32,397 bases of DNA from NCBI GenBank assembly GCA_012728855.1, contig JAAYEH010000092.1, forward strand, positions 1-32,397, read 5' to 3'. Below the pieces are notes generated by a model. That model saw nothing but the letters and a program-made list of their open reading frames with translations, was not told where the DNA came from and searched no databases. This document shows positions 1-8,486 of the stretch, in pieces. The stretch's first letter is position 1; each line of letters begins with the position of its first letter. Source of the stretch: Rhodopirellula sp. (GTDB taxonomy: Bacteria; Planctomycetota; Planctomycetia; Pirellulales; Thermoguttaceae). The position numbers and the translations under genes were made by a program.

Positions 1-82
1 CAACCCATTGGGGTGTATTTCACTAAGTGTTTCTCCAAATTAAGTTTGTGACTTGAGTATTGCTCAGTATTGGCATAGTTAG

Positions 83-166
83 TGTTTTCGGGCATCGTCT
101 GTACCATGAAACCGCGTCAACTGGCCGAAAAATGGACCAGTCCCCGGTCGCCCCGTGAACGGTTAC
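83..166. repeat. Truncated copy of a palindromic (REP/MITE-like) element
   Basis: This 84-base stretch aligns without gaps to 30295-30378, the right part of a complete inverted repeat at the other end of the window. The last 42 bases (125-166 against 30337-30378) match at 40 of 42 positions, while the middle has diverged. The outer left arm found in the other copy is absent here, so this copy cannot form the full hairpin. The shared motif is a ggaccagtcccc core followed by cgccccgtgaacggttac. It is probably a decayed non-autonomous element; no gene is seen in it. Confidence 0.75.
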
Positions 167-215
167 AGAAAAGGCATGGCGGCCTCTTTCAATACGACGA
201 CGGCGGAATCGGGGC

Positions 216-310
216 ATGGTTCAAAAAACGGGGACTGGCTCCGAGCCAAATAGCTTCTGCCGGTGAAAAACACCGTTCGGCGAAGTGCCTGTCCCCGTTT
301 TTTGAACCAT
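216..310. repeat. Perfect 20-bp inverted repeat around a 55-base spacer
   Basis: Bases 216-235 (atggttcaaaaaacggggac) are exactly reverse-complemented by 291-310. The spacer holds a small inner hairpin (cggtg, five A, caccg at 261-275). The arms contain the ggggactggct / gcctgtcccc core that recurs at 20220-20319, so it belongs to the same family of palindromes. It starts 37 bases beyond the stop codon of the metallophosphoesterase gene, and the arm ends in a T-run, so it could also act as a transcription terminator. The rest of 1-346 holds no gene that I can support. Confidence 0.8.
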
Positions 311-346
311 GACGGAATCGGCGGACAAAAAGCGGGCCGACAGGCA

Positions 347-1054
347 CTATGTCGCCACTTCGAGGATCTGAAACTTCACGCCCCGCATCGGCGCCCCGCT
401 ATTGTGAAATATGAGGCCCCCCTGCTCGTAGCCGAGTAGACTCTGGTGCGTATGACCGAAGTAGACGTTCTTCACACCGTCGTCCGGCCCCTGCCCGATG
501 CACTCCAGGTAGGCGAGAATCCGCTTCGCTACGACCCTCTTGCGGTAACGTAGGTAGGGAAAAGGACGGTGCAGGTGCGTAGCCACCACCAGATCATAGA
601 GCCGGGTCAAAAGCAGGCCCCGCTGCTTACGGTGGAGCCAGCGGGAACGCGCGTGGGTGAGCATCTCCTCACTCATCACTCGGTCAGCCACGTCGCCGTG
701 CAAAAACAGGTTGCTGCCCAGCCGAAAATAGTAGGGATACCACGAGAGATTGGGGATGGCATTCTCCAAGTTTACGAGTCGATCGATGAATTCCTGGTGG
801 AAGTCGTGGTTGCCCAGAAGTAAATGAAAGTGGCATTCACGGTGTGGGGCAGCCATTTCGGCGAGCCAGCGGATTGCGTCGTCCACGGCATGATGGATGG
901 TGTGGGCCTGCGACCAGCGAAAATCAAAGATGTCGCCGCCGAGGATGAAATGCTCAGCCCCGGCAGCCGCCTCGAAGAGCCTCTCCAAATGGCGGTCGGC
1001 CTGCGAGCGACGCGCGAAGAGATGCAGATCCGAGACGAAATAGGTCTTTCCCAT
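347..1054 (-). CDS. LpxH-like metallophosphoesterase (UDP-2,3-diacylglucosamine pyrophosphatase family)
   Basis: This 235-residue cytoplasmic calcineurin-fold phosphoesterase has its metal-binding motifs in the expected order: SDLHL (D9, H11), GGDIFDF (D41), LLGNHDF (N82, H83), LHGD (H119) and GHTH near residue 200. Length and motif order fit LpxH, which hydrolyses UDP-2,3-diacylglucosamine to lipid X in lipid A synthesis. LpxH usually reads GNRD where this has GNHD, so the substrate is less certain than the fold, and I leave the gene symbol empty. The ATG at 1054 places the first motif eight residues in, as is normal for the family. It is transcribed away from the histidine kinase gene with 94 bases between starts. 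No other lipid A gene lies nearby. Confidence 0.8.
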   Translation of the reverse strand: MGKTYFVSDLHLFARRSQADRHLERLFEAAAGAEHFILGGDIFDFRWSQAHTIHHAVDDAIRWLAEMAAPHRECHFHLLLGNHDFHQEFIDRLVNLENAIPNLSWYPYYFRLGSNLFLHGDVADRVMSEEMLTHARSRWLHRKQRGLLLTRLYDLVVATHLHRPFPYLRYRKRVVAKRILAYLECIGQGPDDGVKNVYFGHTHQSLLGYEQGGLIFHNSGAPMRGVKFQILEVAT

Positions 1055-1148
1055 CGGGCTACCGCCTCCTTGGCCGCCGGGCGACCGGCAGAATTTTGAA
1101 CCATGCCTGTAATTGTCGGCAGGGAACGATCCGGTTACGATAGTCGAT

Positions 1149-2450
1149 ATGAAGCTCCCACCCGAAGGCGCACGTTGGCTGGTTTCCTTGCGTTGGCTGG
1201 CGATCCTGCTGATGTTTGCGACGATCTGGTTTTCCTCCGCGGTTCTCGATGCCGTCGCGAACCCCCTGCCACTCTATGCGGTAGGATTTGCCGTGGCCGG
1301 CTATAATGCCCTCTTCCAACTTGCCCAGCGAGATTCGGGGGGCGAGCGGAACGTGGAGCGAAACATCTTTCTTCAGGTGTTCTTGGATCTGATCGCGCTG
1401 ACCCTGCTGCTCTACTTCGCCGATCTTCCTCGCAACCCATTTCTGTTCTATTTCGTCTTTCATATGATCATCGCTGGGATGTATCTGCGAGGCCGACTGC
1501 CCTACCTCTTCGCGGCGCTGGTTTCCGCGATGGTCGGGGCGGTGATGCTGCTTGAGTACCTGGGGTGGATCCCGTCGTTTCCGCTGCATTTTCACTCAGA
1601 CCCGATCGGGCCGCGGCCACCCGATGGGCTCTATCTGTTGGCCGTCTTTTCGGCGTTTTCCAGCACCCTCTGGATAGCTGTTTATTGTACCACCTCGATC
1701 CGACGCTATGTCGACCGGGCGCACGCCGAGATCCGGCAGAAGGAGAAGCTGCTGGGGATCGGGCAACTCGTGGCGGGAATCGCCCACCAAATCGCCAACC
1801 CCCTCGACGGTGTGCAGAATTGTCTCCAACGGATTGGCGAAGGAGTGAAGGACAACAGCCACCTTACCGAATACGTTCAACTCATGGCGGAGGCGTTGGA
1901 TCGCATCGAGCGTACGGCCAAACGGGTGCAGGCCTTCGCGCGGCCACGCGGTATTGAGCTACAGAGCACGGACGTGAATGCCGCCGTCGATGGAACACTC
2001 CAGTTCCTCGGCGGGGGGATGGCCCGCGTCCGCATCGAGACGGAATTGGGGGAAGTGCCGCGTGTGCAGGGCGATCCCTACACGCTGCAAGAAGTCCTGT
2101 TCAACCTCTGCACCAATGCCCTGGCTGCCATGCCCGAAGGCGGCACCCTCACGATTCGCACCACGGCTCTGGGGCACATGGACGAAGACCAGATGGGCTC
2201 GGTGGCGATCGAAGTATCGGACACGGGTGTCGGTATCCCACGCGTGCAGCTCGAGAAGATCTTCGAGCCGTTCTTTACCACCCGCGCCGAATCCGGCGGC
2301 ACCGGTTTGGGGCTGGGGTTGTGCCGCATGCTCATTTCGGAGATGGGCGGGCGGATCGAGGTTCGCAGCGCCCTGGGTCAGGGAACGACCTTCACCGTCG
2401 TCCTCAATCCGATCAACGAGTCTTTGGCAGTCGCGGCGAAAACCGAATGA
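1149..2450 (+). CDS. Membrane sensor histidine kinase
   Basis: This 433-residue kinase begins with about six hydrophobic helices (roughly residues 10-190) with only short loops, so it probably senses something within the membrane rather than through a periplasmic domain. It then has a HisKA domain with H213 in GIAHQIANPLDG, and an ATPase domain with the N box (LFNLCTNALAAM), G1 (DTGVGIP), F box (FEPFFTT) and G2 (GTGLGLGL). The H box has Gln where Glu is most common (AHQ rather than AHE). The stop overlaps the start of the next gene as ATGA, so kinase and regulator are a cognate, translationally coupled pair. I chose the ATG at 1149; an in-frame TTG at 1113 would add 12 residues and neither has a clear Shine-Dalgarno sequence. 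Confidence 0.9.
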   Translation: MKLPPEGARWLVSLRWLAILLMFATIWFSSAVLDAVANPLPLYAVGFAVAGYNALFQLAQRDSGGERNVERNIFLQVFLDLIALTLLLYFADLPRNPFLFYFVFHMIIAGMYLRGRLPYLFAALVSAMVGAVMLLEYLGWIPSFPLHFHSDPIGPRPPDGLYLLAVFSAFSSTLWIAVYCTTSIRRYVDRAHAEIRQKEKLLGIGQLVAGIAHQIANPLDGVQNCLQRIGEGVKDNSHLTEYVQLMAEALDRIERTAKRVQAFARPRGIELQSTDVNAAVDGTLQFLGGGMARVRIETELGEVPRVQGDPYTLQEVLFNLCTNALAAMPEGGTLTIRTTALGHMDEDQMGSVAIEVSDTGVGIPRVQLEKIFEPFFTTRAESGGTGLGLGLCRMLISEMGGRIEVRSALGQGTTFTVVLNPINESLAVAAKTE

Positions 2451-3790
2451 AAATCCTTGTCGTCGACGACGAAAAGATCAAACGCGTCACCTTGGCCGAC
2501 GATCTGGCGATGCAGGGGCACGAGGTCGTCGCCGCAGGCGACGGCAAAGAAGCGCTGGAACGTCTCGGCGGCGATCGGTTCGACGTTGTCGTCACCGACA
2601 TGAAGATGCCGAAGCTGGACGGCATCGAGCTTCTCAAGTGGATCAAGCAGGGGCCCTTGGCCGACATGGAGGTGATCGTGATGACGGCCTATGGGAGCAT
2701 CCCCGTGGCCGTCGAAGCGATGAAGCTCGGCGCCTTCGACTTCGTCACCAAGCCCTTTCGCAACGAGGACATCTTCCCGTTGATCGCACGCATCGAGCGC
2801 GAAAAGCAGGCCGACCCCGAGCGGGCCGAAGCGGTGCCGGCTCCGAGCATCGACGAAGCCGTCGTCGGGCAGTCGCAGGCGATGAGCCGGGTACGAAGGA
2901 TGATCGAAATCTGCGCCCGCACCGATGCCAACGTCTTGCTTTGCGGCGAGACCGGCGCCGGCAAGGATTGGATCGCGTCGGTGATCCACCGGCACTCGCA
3001 CCGCTACGACTTCCCTTTTGTCAAAGTCGGCTGCACGCTTTTCCCGCCGCAGTTGATCGAAAGCGAGTTGTACGGGCACGAGAAGGGATCGTTCACCGGC
3101 GCCGAGCAGAAGCGCAAAGGGCGGTTCGAGTTGGCCGAAGGGGGAACCCTCTACCTCGACGACGTCGACGACATCCCCTTCGAACAACAGTCCAAACTCC
3201 TCCGCGCCATCGAGGAGAAGGTTTTCGAGCGGGTCGGCGGAACCGACCTGAACCAGGCCGACGTGCGGATCATCGCCTCCACCAAGCGAAATCTGTTGGA
3301 AAAAATCGGCGAGGGGACGTTTCGCCAAGACCTCTACTACCGGCTCGACGTGCTGCGGATCAATGTTCCGCCACTGCGCGAACGACTGGAAGACCTGCCC
3401 GCGCTCACCGAGCGGCTGTTGCAGCGGATCGCCAAAGAAGGGCAGTACGAAATCGAACCGGCGGCGCTCGATGTGCTCCAGCAACACAACTGGCCGGGCA
3501 ACGTGCGGGAACTTCTTCACACCTTGGAACGCGCCTACCTCGTCGGTTCGGGCTGCCTGACCGCCGAGTTGCTGGCGGCCGAGATCGAAGCAACCGGCGG
3601 TTCGGCCATGCCGGCCGAAAACGGCGCAACGCCCATTGGCAGTTTTCAAGCCGTGATGGATGAAGCGGAACGTCAACTCCTGGAAAATGCGCTGCGGGCC
3701 TGCGCGGGCAACAAGACGGCGGCGGCGGCATCGCTGGGGATGAAGGCCTCCACCTTCCGCGACAAGCTGGGGAAGCACGGCTTGGGATAG
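2447..3790 (+). CDS. Sigma54-dependent response regulator (NtrC family)
   Basis: This 447-residue regulator has three domains in NtrC order: a receiver (residues 1-120, phosphoacceptor D51 in VVVTDMKMP), an AAA+ domain (about 145-375) and a Fis-type helix-turn-helix at the C-terminus (about 410-447, GNKTAAAASLGM). Walker A is GETGAGKD. Two key motifs differ from the usual ones: the sigma54-contacting loop reads GSFTGA (S215) instead of GAFTGA, and Walker B reads LYLDDVDD (D238-D239) where most members have Asp-Glu. The rest (FRQDLYYRLDVL, PPLRER, WPGNVREL) is canonical. It should activate sigma54 promoters when phosphorylated by the kinase it overlaps. Its target genes are not evident here. 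Confidence 0.93.
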   Translation: MKILVVDDEKIKRVTLADDLAMQGHEVVAAGDGKEALERLGGDRFDVVVTDMKMPKLDGIELLKWIKQGPLADMEVIVMTAYGSIPVAVEAMKLGAFDFVTKPFRNEDIFPLIARIEREKQADPERAEAVPAPSIDEAVVGQSQAMSRVRRMIEICARTDANVLLCGETGAGKDWIASVIHRHSHRYDFPFVKVGCTLFPPQLIESELYGHEKGSFTGAEQKRKGRFELAEGGTLYLDDVDDIPFEQQSKLLRAIEEKVFERVGGTDLNQADVRIIASTKRNLLEKIGEGTFRQDLYYRLDVLRINVPPLRERLEDLPALTERLLQRIAKEGQYEIEPAALDVLQQHNWPGNVRELLHTLERAYLVGSGCLTAELLAAEIEATGGSAMPAENGATPIGSFQAVMDEAERQLLENALRACAGNKTAAAASLGMKASTFRDKLGKHGLG

Positions 3791-3923
3791 CGAAGCATCC
3801 CGGACATCGGGAAATCCGGCGAGCAAGCATCACGCAAAGTCGTTCCCCGCTTGCCGCGCAACAGTAGAAGCATTAAGGTGTCAACAGCATCCGAATCGGT
3901 TTTTGCCATGCGACACCGGGAAC

Positions 3924-3930
3924 GGGAGGA
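3924..3930 (+). promoter_or_regulatory. Shine-Dalgarno sequence gggagga
   Basis: This strong purine-rich site lies eight bases before the ATG at 3939 and decides that start over an in-frame ATG at 3903, which would put 12 residues in front of the Tat signal. Confidence 0.7.
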
Positions 3931-3938
3931 TTGAAGCC

Positions 3939-5366
3939 ATGCCCAAGAGCACTTCCATCAGTCGGCGACAGTTTGTTGCAAGTACATCCGGGATGTTGTT
4001 CGCCGGCGCCGTGGGCCGCCCGCGGTGGTCGGCAGCGGCAGACAGCCCGTCGCTTCGCGCGGCTCCGTTCCGAAGCGATGTCACGCCGCCGCTGGGCTTT
4101 CCCAGCTATCCGAGCTTCAAGCCGCTCGCGACGGTCGAGCATCCGCTACTAGCCAAGGGTGTCGTGTTCGACGACGGCCGCCGGCGGTACGTGCTCTGTG
4201 CTTTCGACTGGTGTGTTTGCTCCAACTCGTCGCGGCTGCTGTTTCAACGGAAGATCGCCGAGGCGGCCGCGACCGACGTTGACGCGGTCGCCGTCCACAT
4301 GGTGCATCAGCACACGGCGCCCATCATCGATGCCGACGCGCAAAGAATCCTCGACGCTGTGGACGGCGCCCCGCCGTATCTCGACTTGGCCTTTCTGGAC
4401 GACGCGGCCGACCGCCTGGCGGATGCCGTGAAGGAGGCGATTGCCGACTTGCAGGTGGTCGACCGCATCGGCACGGGGCAGGCCAAGGTGGAGCGGGTGG
4501 CCTCCAACCGCCGCATCTTCACCGACGACGGCGAGTTCCATGGGCGCATGAGTTCCACCCGGGGCAGGCCGAATCTCCGCGAACTGCCCGAGGGCCTGAT
4601 TGACCCCATGCTCAAGACGGTCACGCTGGCCGCCGGCGACAAACCGCTGGCCCGACTGCACTATTACGCCACACATCCGCAGAGCTTCTACGGCGATCCA
4701 CGCGTGAGCTACGATTTTCCGGGCATAGCCCGCGAAGCGTTGGAGCAGGCGGAGGGAGTATTCCAGGTGTACTTCACCGGCTGTGCGGGCGATATCGCGG
4801 CGGGCAAGTACAACGACGGCACGCCGGAGGCGCGCCGGCAATTGGCCGAGCGCCTGTTGGCGGGCATGAAGGCCGCCGGGGCCGCCACGCGGTTCGTGCC
4901 GGTCGGGCCGGTCGAGTGGCGCACGGCCTCCGTGTCGCTGCCGCCGAAGTTGGCGTCGGACCCGAAGGAAGCCGGTCTGTTTTCCCTCCGCGGGCTCCAT
5001 CCGGAGCAACTGCGCTCCGTCATGGCAAACCCGACGGAAAGCCCGAACTCGCGCATCGGCGCGGCGCGGCGGATTGCCTTTCTCAACCGGGCCGAGCGCC
5101 CGATAGTGCTTTCCGGGCTTCAACTCGGCGGAATTTACATCGTCCATCTGCCGGGCGAGCCGATGATCGAGTTTCAACTCGACGCGCAGCGACGGCGGCC
5201 GGACAGCTTCGTGGCCGTGGCAGGTTATGGAGAGGGCTGCACGAACTACATTTGCACCGCGCAGGCATTCAAGGAAGGCGGCTACGAGCCCTCGGCCTCG
5301 TCGGTTGGCCCGGAATCGGAGCAACTGCTCAAGACCGGCATCGGTAGCGTGCTCGGCCTCGGGTAA
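3939..5366 (+). CDS. Tat-exported neutral/alkaline ceramidase-like protein
   Basis: This 475-residue protein starts with a twin-arginine signal (ISRRQFVAS then a hydrophobic stretch and a cleavage-like SAAADS near residue 35), so it should be exported folded. The rest resembles the N-terminal catalytic domain of neutral/alkaline non-lysosomal ceramidases. It has a His cluster HMVHQHTAP (H120, H123, H125), HYYATHPQSF near residue 245, and GCAGDIAAGKYND near 285, all fitting a Zn-dependent hydrolase. Many planctomycetes carry paralogues of unknown substrate, so ceramide as the true substrate is doubtful. It stands alone between the regulator and the convergent rdgB gene. The 148-base gap before it holds a Shine-Dalgarno sequence but no evident promoter. 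Confidence 0.82.
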   Translation: MPKSTSISRRQFVASTSGMLFAGAVGRPRWSAAADSPSLRAAPFRSDVTPPLGFPSYPSFKPLATVEHPLLAKGVVFDDGRRRYVLCAFDWCVCSNSSRLLFQRKIAEAAATDVDAVAVHMVHQHTAPIIDADAQRILDAVDGAPPYLDLAFLDDAADRLADAVKEAIADLQVVDRIGTGQAKVERVASNRRIFTDDGEFHGRMSSTRGRPNLRELPEGLIDPMLKTVTLAAGDKPLARLHYYATHPQSFYGDPRVSYDFPGIAREALEQAEGVFQVYFTGCAGDIAAGKYNDGTPEARRQLAERLLAGMKAAGAATRFVPVGPVEWRTASVSLPPKLASDPKEAGLFSLRGLHPEQLRSVMANPTESPNSRIGAARRIAFLNRAERPIVLSGLQLGGIYIVHLPGEPMIEFQLDAQRRRPDSFVAVAGYGEGCTNYICTAQAFKEGGYEPSASSVGPESEQLLKTGIGSVLGLG

Positions 5367-5461
5367 TGAGGCGGTCGCGTTGTCCCGATCAAGAATCCCG
5401 GGGTTCGGAGTAGACGTTTCCTTTGGTCCGATCTTCTTCGCGCCTTTGCGTGAGGCATTTC

Positions 5462-6091
5462 TCACGCTGCTTCCCACTCGCCTGCGTCAACCAGTTCGAC
5501 CAGAGCCGGCAGGAGATTTCTCGCCGCGCGGGCGCGATGGCTCAAGATCGTCTTGACCACCGGCCCCAATTGGCCGAAAGTCTTGTGGTACTCGACGACC
5601 TCGAAGAGCGGGTCGTAGCCGAACCCGTGGGCGCCGTGCTGGGTGTGGAGAATTCGGCCGCGGCAGTAATCTTCGCTCTCCGCTCGGATAACGCCGGAAG
5701 GGTCGGAGAGGGTCATGTGACAGACATATCGGGCGGTTCGCTGATCGAGGGGAATATCGCGCAATCGCTCCAAGAGCAGGCGATTGTTCGTTTCGTCGGT
5801 TGCCTCGGGCCCCGAGAACCGAGCCGACCATACGCCCGGCGCTCCTCCCAGCGCGTCGACCATCAGTCCGCTGTCTTCGGCAAGAACCCAGCGGCCCAGA
5901 TGCCGCGCCTGCTCGACGGCCTTCAATGCCGCGTTGGCGGCAAACGTGTCGCCGGTTTCCGCCACTTGGATCGCCTGGGGGCAATCGGCAAGCGTGCGTA
6001 CCTCCAATCCGACCGGTTGGAACAAATCGGCCAGTTCCATGCCCTTCTTGCGATTTCCGGTCCCGAGTACAAGCAGCGGTCGAAGACTCAT
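5462..6091 (-). CDS. rdgB: Non-canonical purine NTP pyrophosphatase (XTP/dITP diphosphatase, RdgB/HAM1 family)
   Basis: This 209-residue cytoplasmic house-cleaning enzyme hydrolyses dITP, ITP and XTP to monophosphates so that deaminated purines are not incorporated into nucleic acid. The family signatures are clear: an N-terminal LVLGTGNRKKGMEL nucleotide-binding segment, AEDSGLMVDALGGAPGVWSA in the middle, and GFGYDPLFEV with TFGQL and SHRARA near the C-terminus. Length is typical. The start follows only six bases after the stop of the upstream minus-strand gene, so the two are probably co-transcribed. The gene is convergent with the ceramidase-like gene, with 95 bases between and no clear terminator. 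Confidence 0.95.
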   Translation of the reverse strand: MSLRPLLVLGTGNRKKGMELADLFQPVGLEVRTLADCPQAIQVAETGDTFAANAALKAVEQARHLGRWVLAEDSGLMVDALGGAPGVWSARFSGPEATDETNNRLLLERLRDIPLDQRTARYVCHMTLSDPSGVIRAESEDYCRGRILHTQHGAHGFGYDPLFEVVEYHKTFGQLGPVVKTILSHRARAARNLLPALVELVDAGEWEAA

Positions 6092-6097
6092 CGCGAC

Positions 6098-7264
6098 CTA
6101 TCGTTTTTCCCGGACTGCCGCGGTGGCCTGGCGAGCGTATGTCCCGCTGATCGATCGTTTGGGAACTTGTACCGGGATCGGCTGCACGTCGAAAGGCACT
6201 CCGGCCAAGATCCGCGGGGCCATGGCGCCGGCAGGTTGACCCGGCAATGCTTGGGAACTTGGCTTCCCTTTAAACTCCTCGATAATCCTGGCGATCTGCG
6301 GATTGATCTCGATCTTGCCGTCCGGCCGCGGTGTACCCACCGAATCGAAGCTGCCGACGGTAACGATACTGGCGTAGCGATCGTGGAATTCATACGCCTC
6401 TTTCCCCTCCTTCCGCAGCGCTTCGGTCAGCTTGTGGGCCTTCTCCGCAGCCGCGGCCAGACCGCCTCCGTCGTCTTGGAACCGCTTCCTTCCGCTTTCG
6501 ATCGCGGCAATGTCTTCTTGCTTGATGATCACCTTGCCGGTGAAATGGGCCACCTGCACCGTGTACTTGCCAGGGCAGTCCAGCAGGCAGTGCTCGACCC
6601 CCTCGTTGGCCTTAAGCACGAGCGGGTCGAGCCCCTTGGGCACGAAGTATTCGTCGGGCAACAGGGGGTTGGTGGTAATGAACGCGTGCCCCATCGGGCC
6701 TTTCTTTTTCTTGGCGCTTCCGGGCGCGAGAACGTATTTCTGGATCAGCCGCAGCCCAGCAAGGTTCATTGCCGTCGGTTGGTCTTTTTCCAGTTTCAGA
6801 CAATCGGGATCGTAGTACTTGAGTTTCCGCAGGGTTTCCTGGGCTTCTGGATCGTCGACCGCCGGGTAGTCGCCCACCAATACCGCGATTTCTTCATAAC
6901 TGTCGCCGCGGCGATACCGTGTTTTCTGCGGTTCGCCGTACCGGTCGACTCCGCCGCGGGTCGCATCCTTAGTCAAATCGAAGGACTTTTCGTACAGATA
7001 CGCGGGCAGCTTGTAACGCTTGCGGAGTTCGAGGACAAGTCCGCGCGCCTGCTCATCGGCTCCTTCGCCGGAAAAGCTGCATGCCAGAATCATCCACGGA
7101 CCGTGGATTTCCTCCAGGCGATACTCCTTATCCGGGTTTGCCTCGATGCGATTGATGGTCAGCAATCGCTCCCAGGGGGCGGCGGCGGCGATCCCCGAAA
7201 TCCATCCGGCAAGTCCGATACCCAGCCACAGCGGCCAGTATCCGCGGTTTGTAGTCATCGCCAA
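6098..7264 (-). CDS. Exported protein of unknown function with SPOR-like region
   Basis: This 388-residue protein has an N-terminal hydrophobic segment ending in an Ala-rich stretch (WISGIAAAAP, residues 21-30), consistent with a signal peptide or anchor. Residues about 50-165 show a pattern like a divergent SPOR fold: GPWMILACSFSG, an amphipathic helix (ADEQARGLVLELRKRY), then YEEIAVLVGDYPAVDDPEAQ. A second segment near 315 (YASIVTVGSFDSVG) resembles another first SPOR strand. A short basic run (KKKK) lies near residue 195. SPOR domains bind denuded peptidoglycan; whether this one does is inference. It precedes rdgB by six bases on the same strand and is divergent from the exported unknown at 7481. 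I know no named family for it. Confidence 0.7.
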   Translation of the reverse strand: MAMTTNRGYWPLWLGIGLAGWISGIAAAAPWERLLTINRIEANPDKEYRLEEIHGPWMILACSFSGEGADEQARGLVLELRKRYKLPAYLYEKSFDLTKDATRGGVDRYGEPQKTRYRRGDSYEEIAVLVGDYPAVDDPEAQETLRKLKYYDPDCLKLEKDQPTAMNLAGLRLIQKYVLAPGSAKKKKGPMGHAFITTNPLLPDEYFVPKGLDPLVLKANEGVEHCLLDCPGKYTVQVAHFTGKVIIKQEDIAAIESGRKRFQDDGGGLAAAAEKAHKLTEALRKEGKEAYEFHDRYASIVTVGSFDSVGTPRPDGKIEINPQIARIIEEFKGKPSSQALPGQPAGAMAPRILAGVPFDVQPIPVQVPKRSISGTYARQATAAVREKR

Positions 7265-7480
7265 CTCCCTGCAGAAAAACCGACTTCGGTGAGGACAGAC
7301 GTTTGCCCCCCAGAATTCCTGGTCCAGGCGGGCGGGAATGTATCAAATCAGCCGACGCGCTGCCAGAGCGGATTTTCGCGACTTCTCGACTTTACAGGCA
7401 CGCCCTGGTTGCGTATCCTCCGCCAAGTCCCGGAACCGGGGTCTTGACAACGCAACACTTCCCTTTGGCAGGCGGCGGCA

Positions 7481-8245
7481 ATGCGCAGACAATCCAACGC
7501 GGTTTTACTGGCACTTGCGCTGGTGGGAGCGACCGGCACGGCGAACGTTGCTGAGGATTTCCGGGTCGAGAATGCCGTTTACATGGGCGACGAAAAGAAA
7601 CCTTGTGTCGAGAGCACCACGATTTTTCATTCCGGGGTCGTGTATGATTATCTGAAGTCGCCGGCGGAGATCACGGTGTTCGATAAAAACAACGGCCGCT
7701 TCGTCCTCCTCGACGTTGCCCGTCGCGTGAAGACCGAGATGCCGACGGACAAGGTCTCGACGCTCTGCGAGCATCTGAAAACCTGGGCGATCGGCCATAA
7801 AGACCCCCTGTTGGCTTTCCTGGCCAATCCCCGGTTCGAGGAAGAGTTCGACCCATCGACCGGCAAACTTTCGTTATCCAGCGAAGCGGTGAATTACCAA
7901 CTGACCACCGAAAACGCCGGCAGTTCGGAGATCTCGCGGGACTACCGCGAATTCTGCGACTGGTACTGCCAACTCAATACCCTCCTGAACCCCGGATCCC
8001 GACCGCCTTTTGCCAGAATGGCCCTGAACGCGGCCGTCGACCGCTACGAGCGATTCCCTCAACAAGTTGAATTGGCGTTGCGGTTGGGCGGCTTTCCGCC
8101 GAAGCGAATCACCGTCCGCAGCGAACACCAGTTGGTCCGTCGCCTTGTCGAGTCGGATCGTGGCCGCGTGAGGCAGACGGATCAATACTTGGCGATCTTC
8201 ACGCCGGTCAGCTTCGAAGAATATCAAAAAAAAATTCTCCAGTGA
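7481..8245 (+). CDS. Exported protein of unknown function
   Basis: This 254-residue protein opens with MRRQSNAVLLALALVGATG, a plausible signal peptide with cleavage near residue 22-25. The remainder is soluble and mixed: a probable beta-rich part with FHSGVVYDYL and ITVFDKNNGRFVLLD, then a helical part that includes ISRDYREFCDWYCQLNTLL, and a C-terminal EHQLVRRLVESDRGRVRQ. I recognise no catalytic motif and no named family. It is divergent from the SPOR-like gene, with 216 bases between them. The start is the ATG at 7481, with only a weak gcaggcgg purine stretch upstream. Confidence 0.7.
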   Translation: MRRQSNAVLLALALVGATGTANVAEDFRVENAVYMGDEKKPCVESTTIFHSGVVYDYLKSPAEITVFDKNNGRFVLLDVARRVKTEMPTDKVSTLCEHLKTWAIGHKDPLLAFLANPRFEEEFDPSTGKLSLSSEAVNYQLTTENAGSSEISRDYREFCDWYCQLNTLLNPGSRPPFARMALNAAVDRYERFPQQVELALRLGGFPPKRITVRSEHQLVRRLVESDRGRVRQTDQYLAIFTPVSFEEYQKKILQ

Positions 8246-8486
8246 GCCGCTGAGAGTTAAGAGTCCCCTTACGCCCCCACGGTGTCTGATACTCCAGCGG
8301 GCGGCTGTTTTCGCAAAACGGCAACGCGCTGGCATCTCATCTTCCGGCGCGGTACGATAGGGGCATGCCCGCGGCCGCTACCGTTGTGAACTGGAAAGTC
8401 ACTTGTTCGCCGTCGGGCGAGCCGTTTTCCGCCGCCCGCCGGCATGGTGTTCCGCCACACGACTCGTATCTTCTTGGGAGCCTCTG

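Noticed and set aside
2378..3826. Minus-strand open frame (482 codons) opposite the sigma54 regulator
   Set aside because: A mirror of a GC-rich coding frame; the plus strand has receiver, AAA+ and Fis motifs in order.
5423..7447. Long plus-strand open frame (674 codons) opposite rdgB and the SPOR-like gene
   Set aside because: It lies antisense to two frames with clear family motifs or a signal peptide, and its own translation is low in complexity and has no motif; high GC content explains it.
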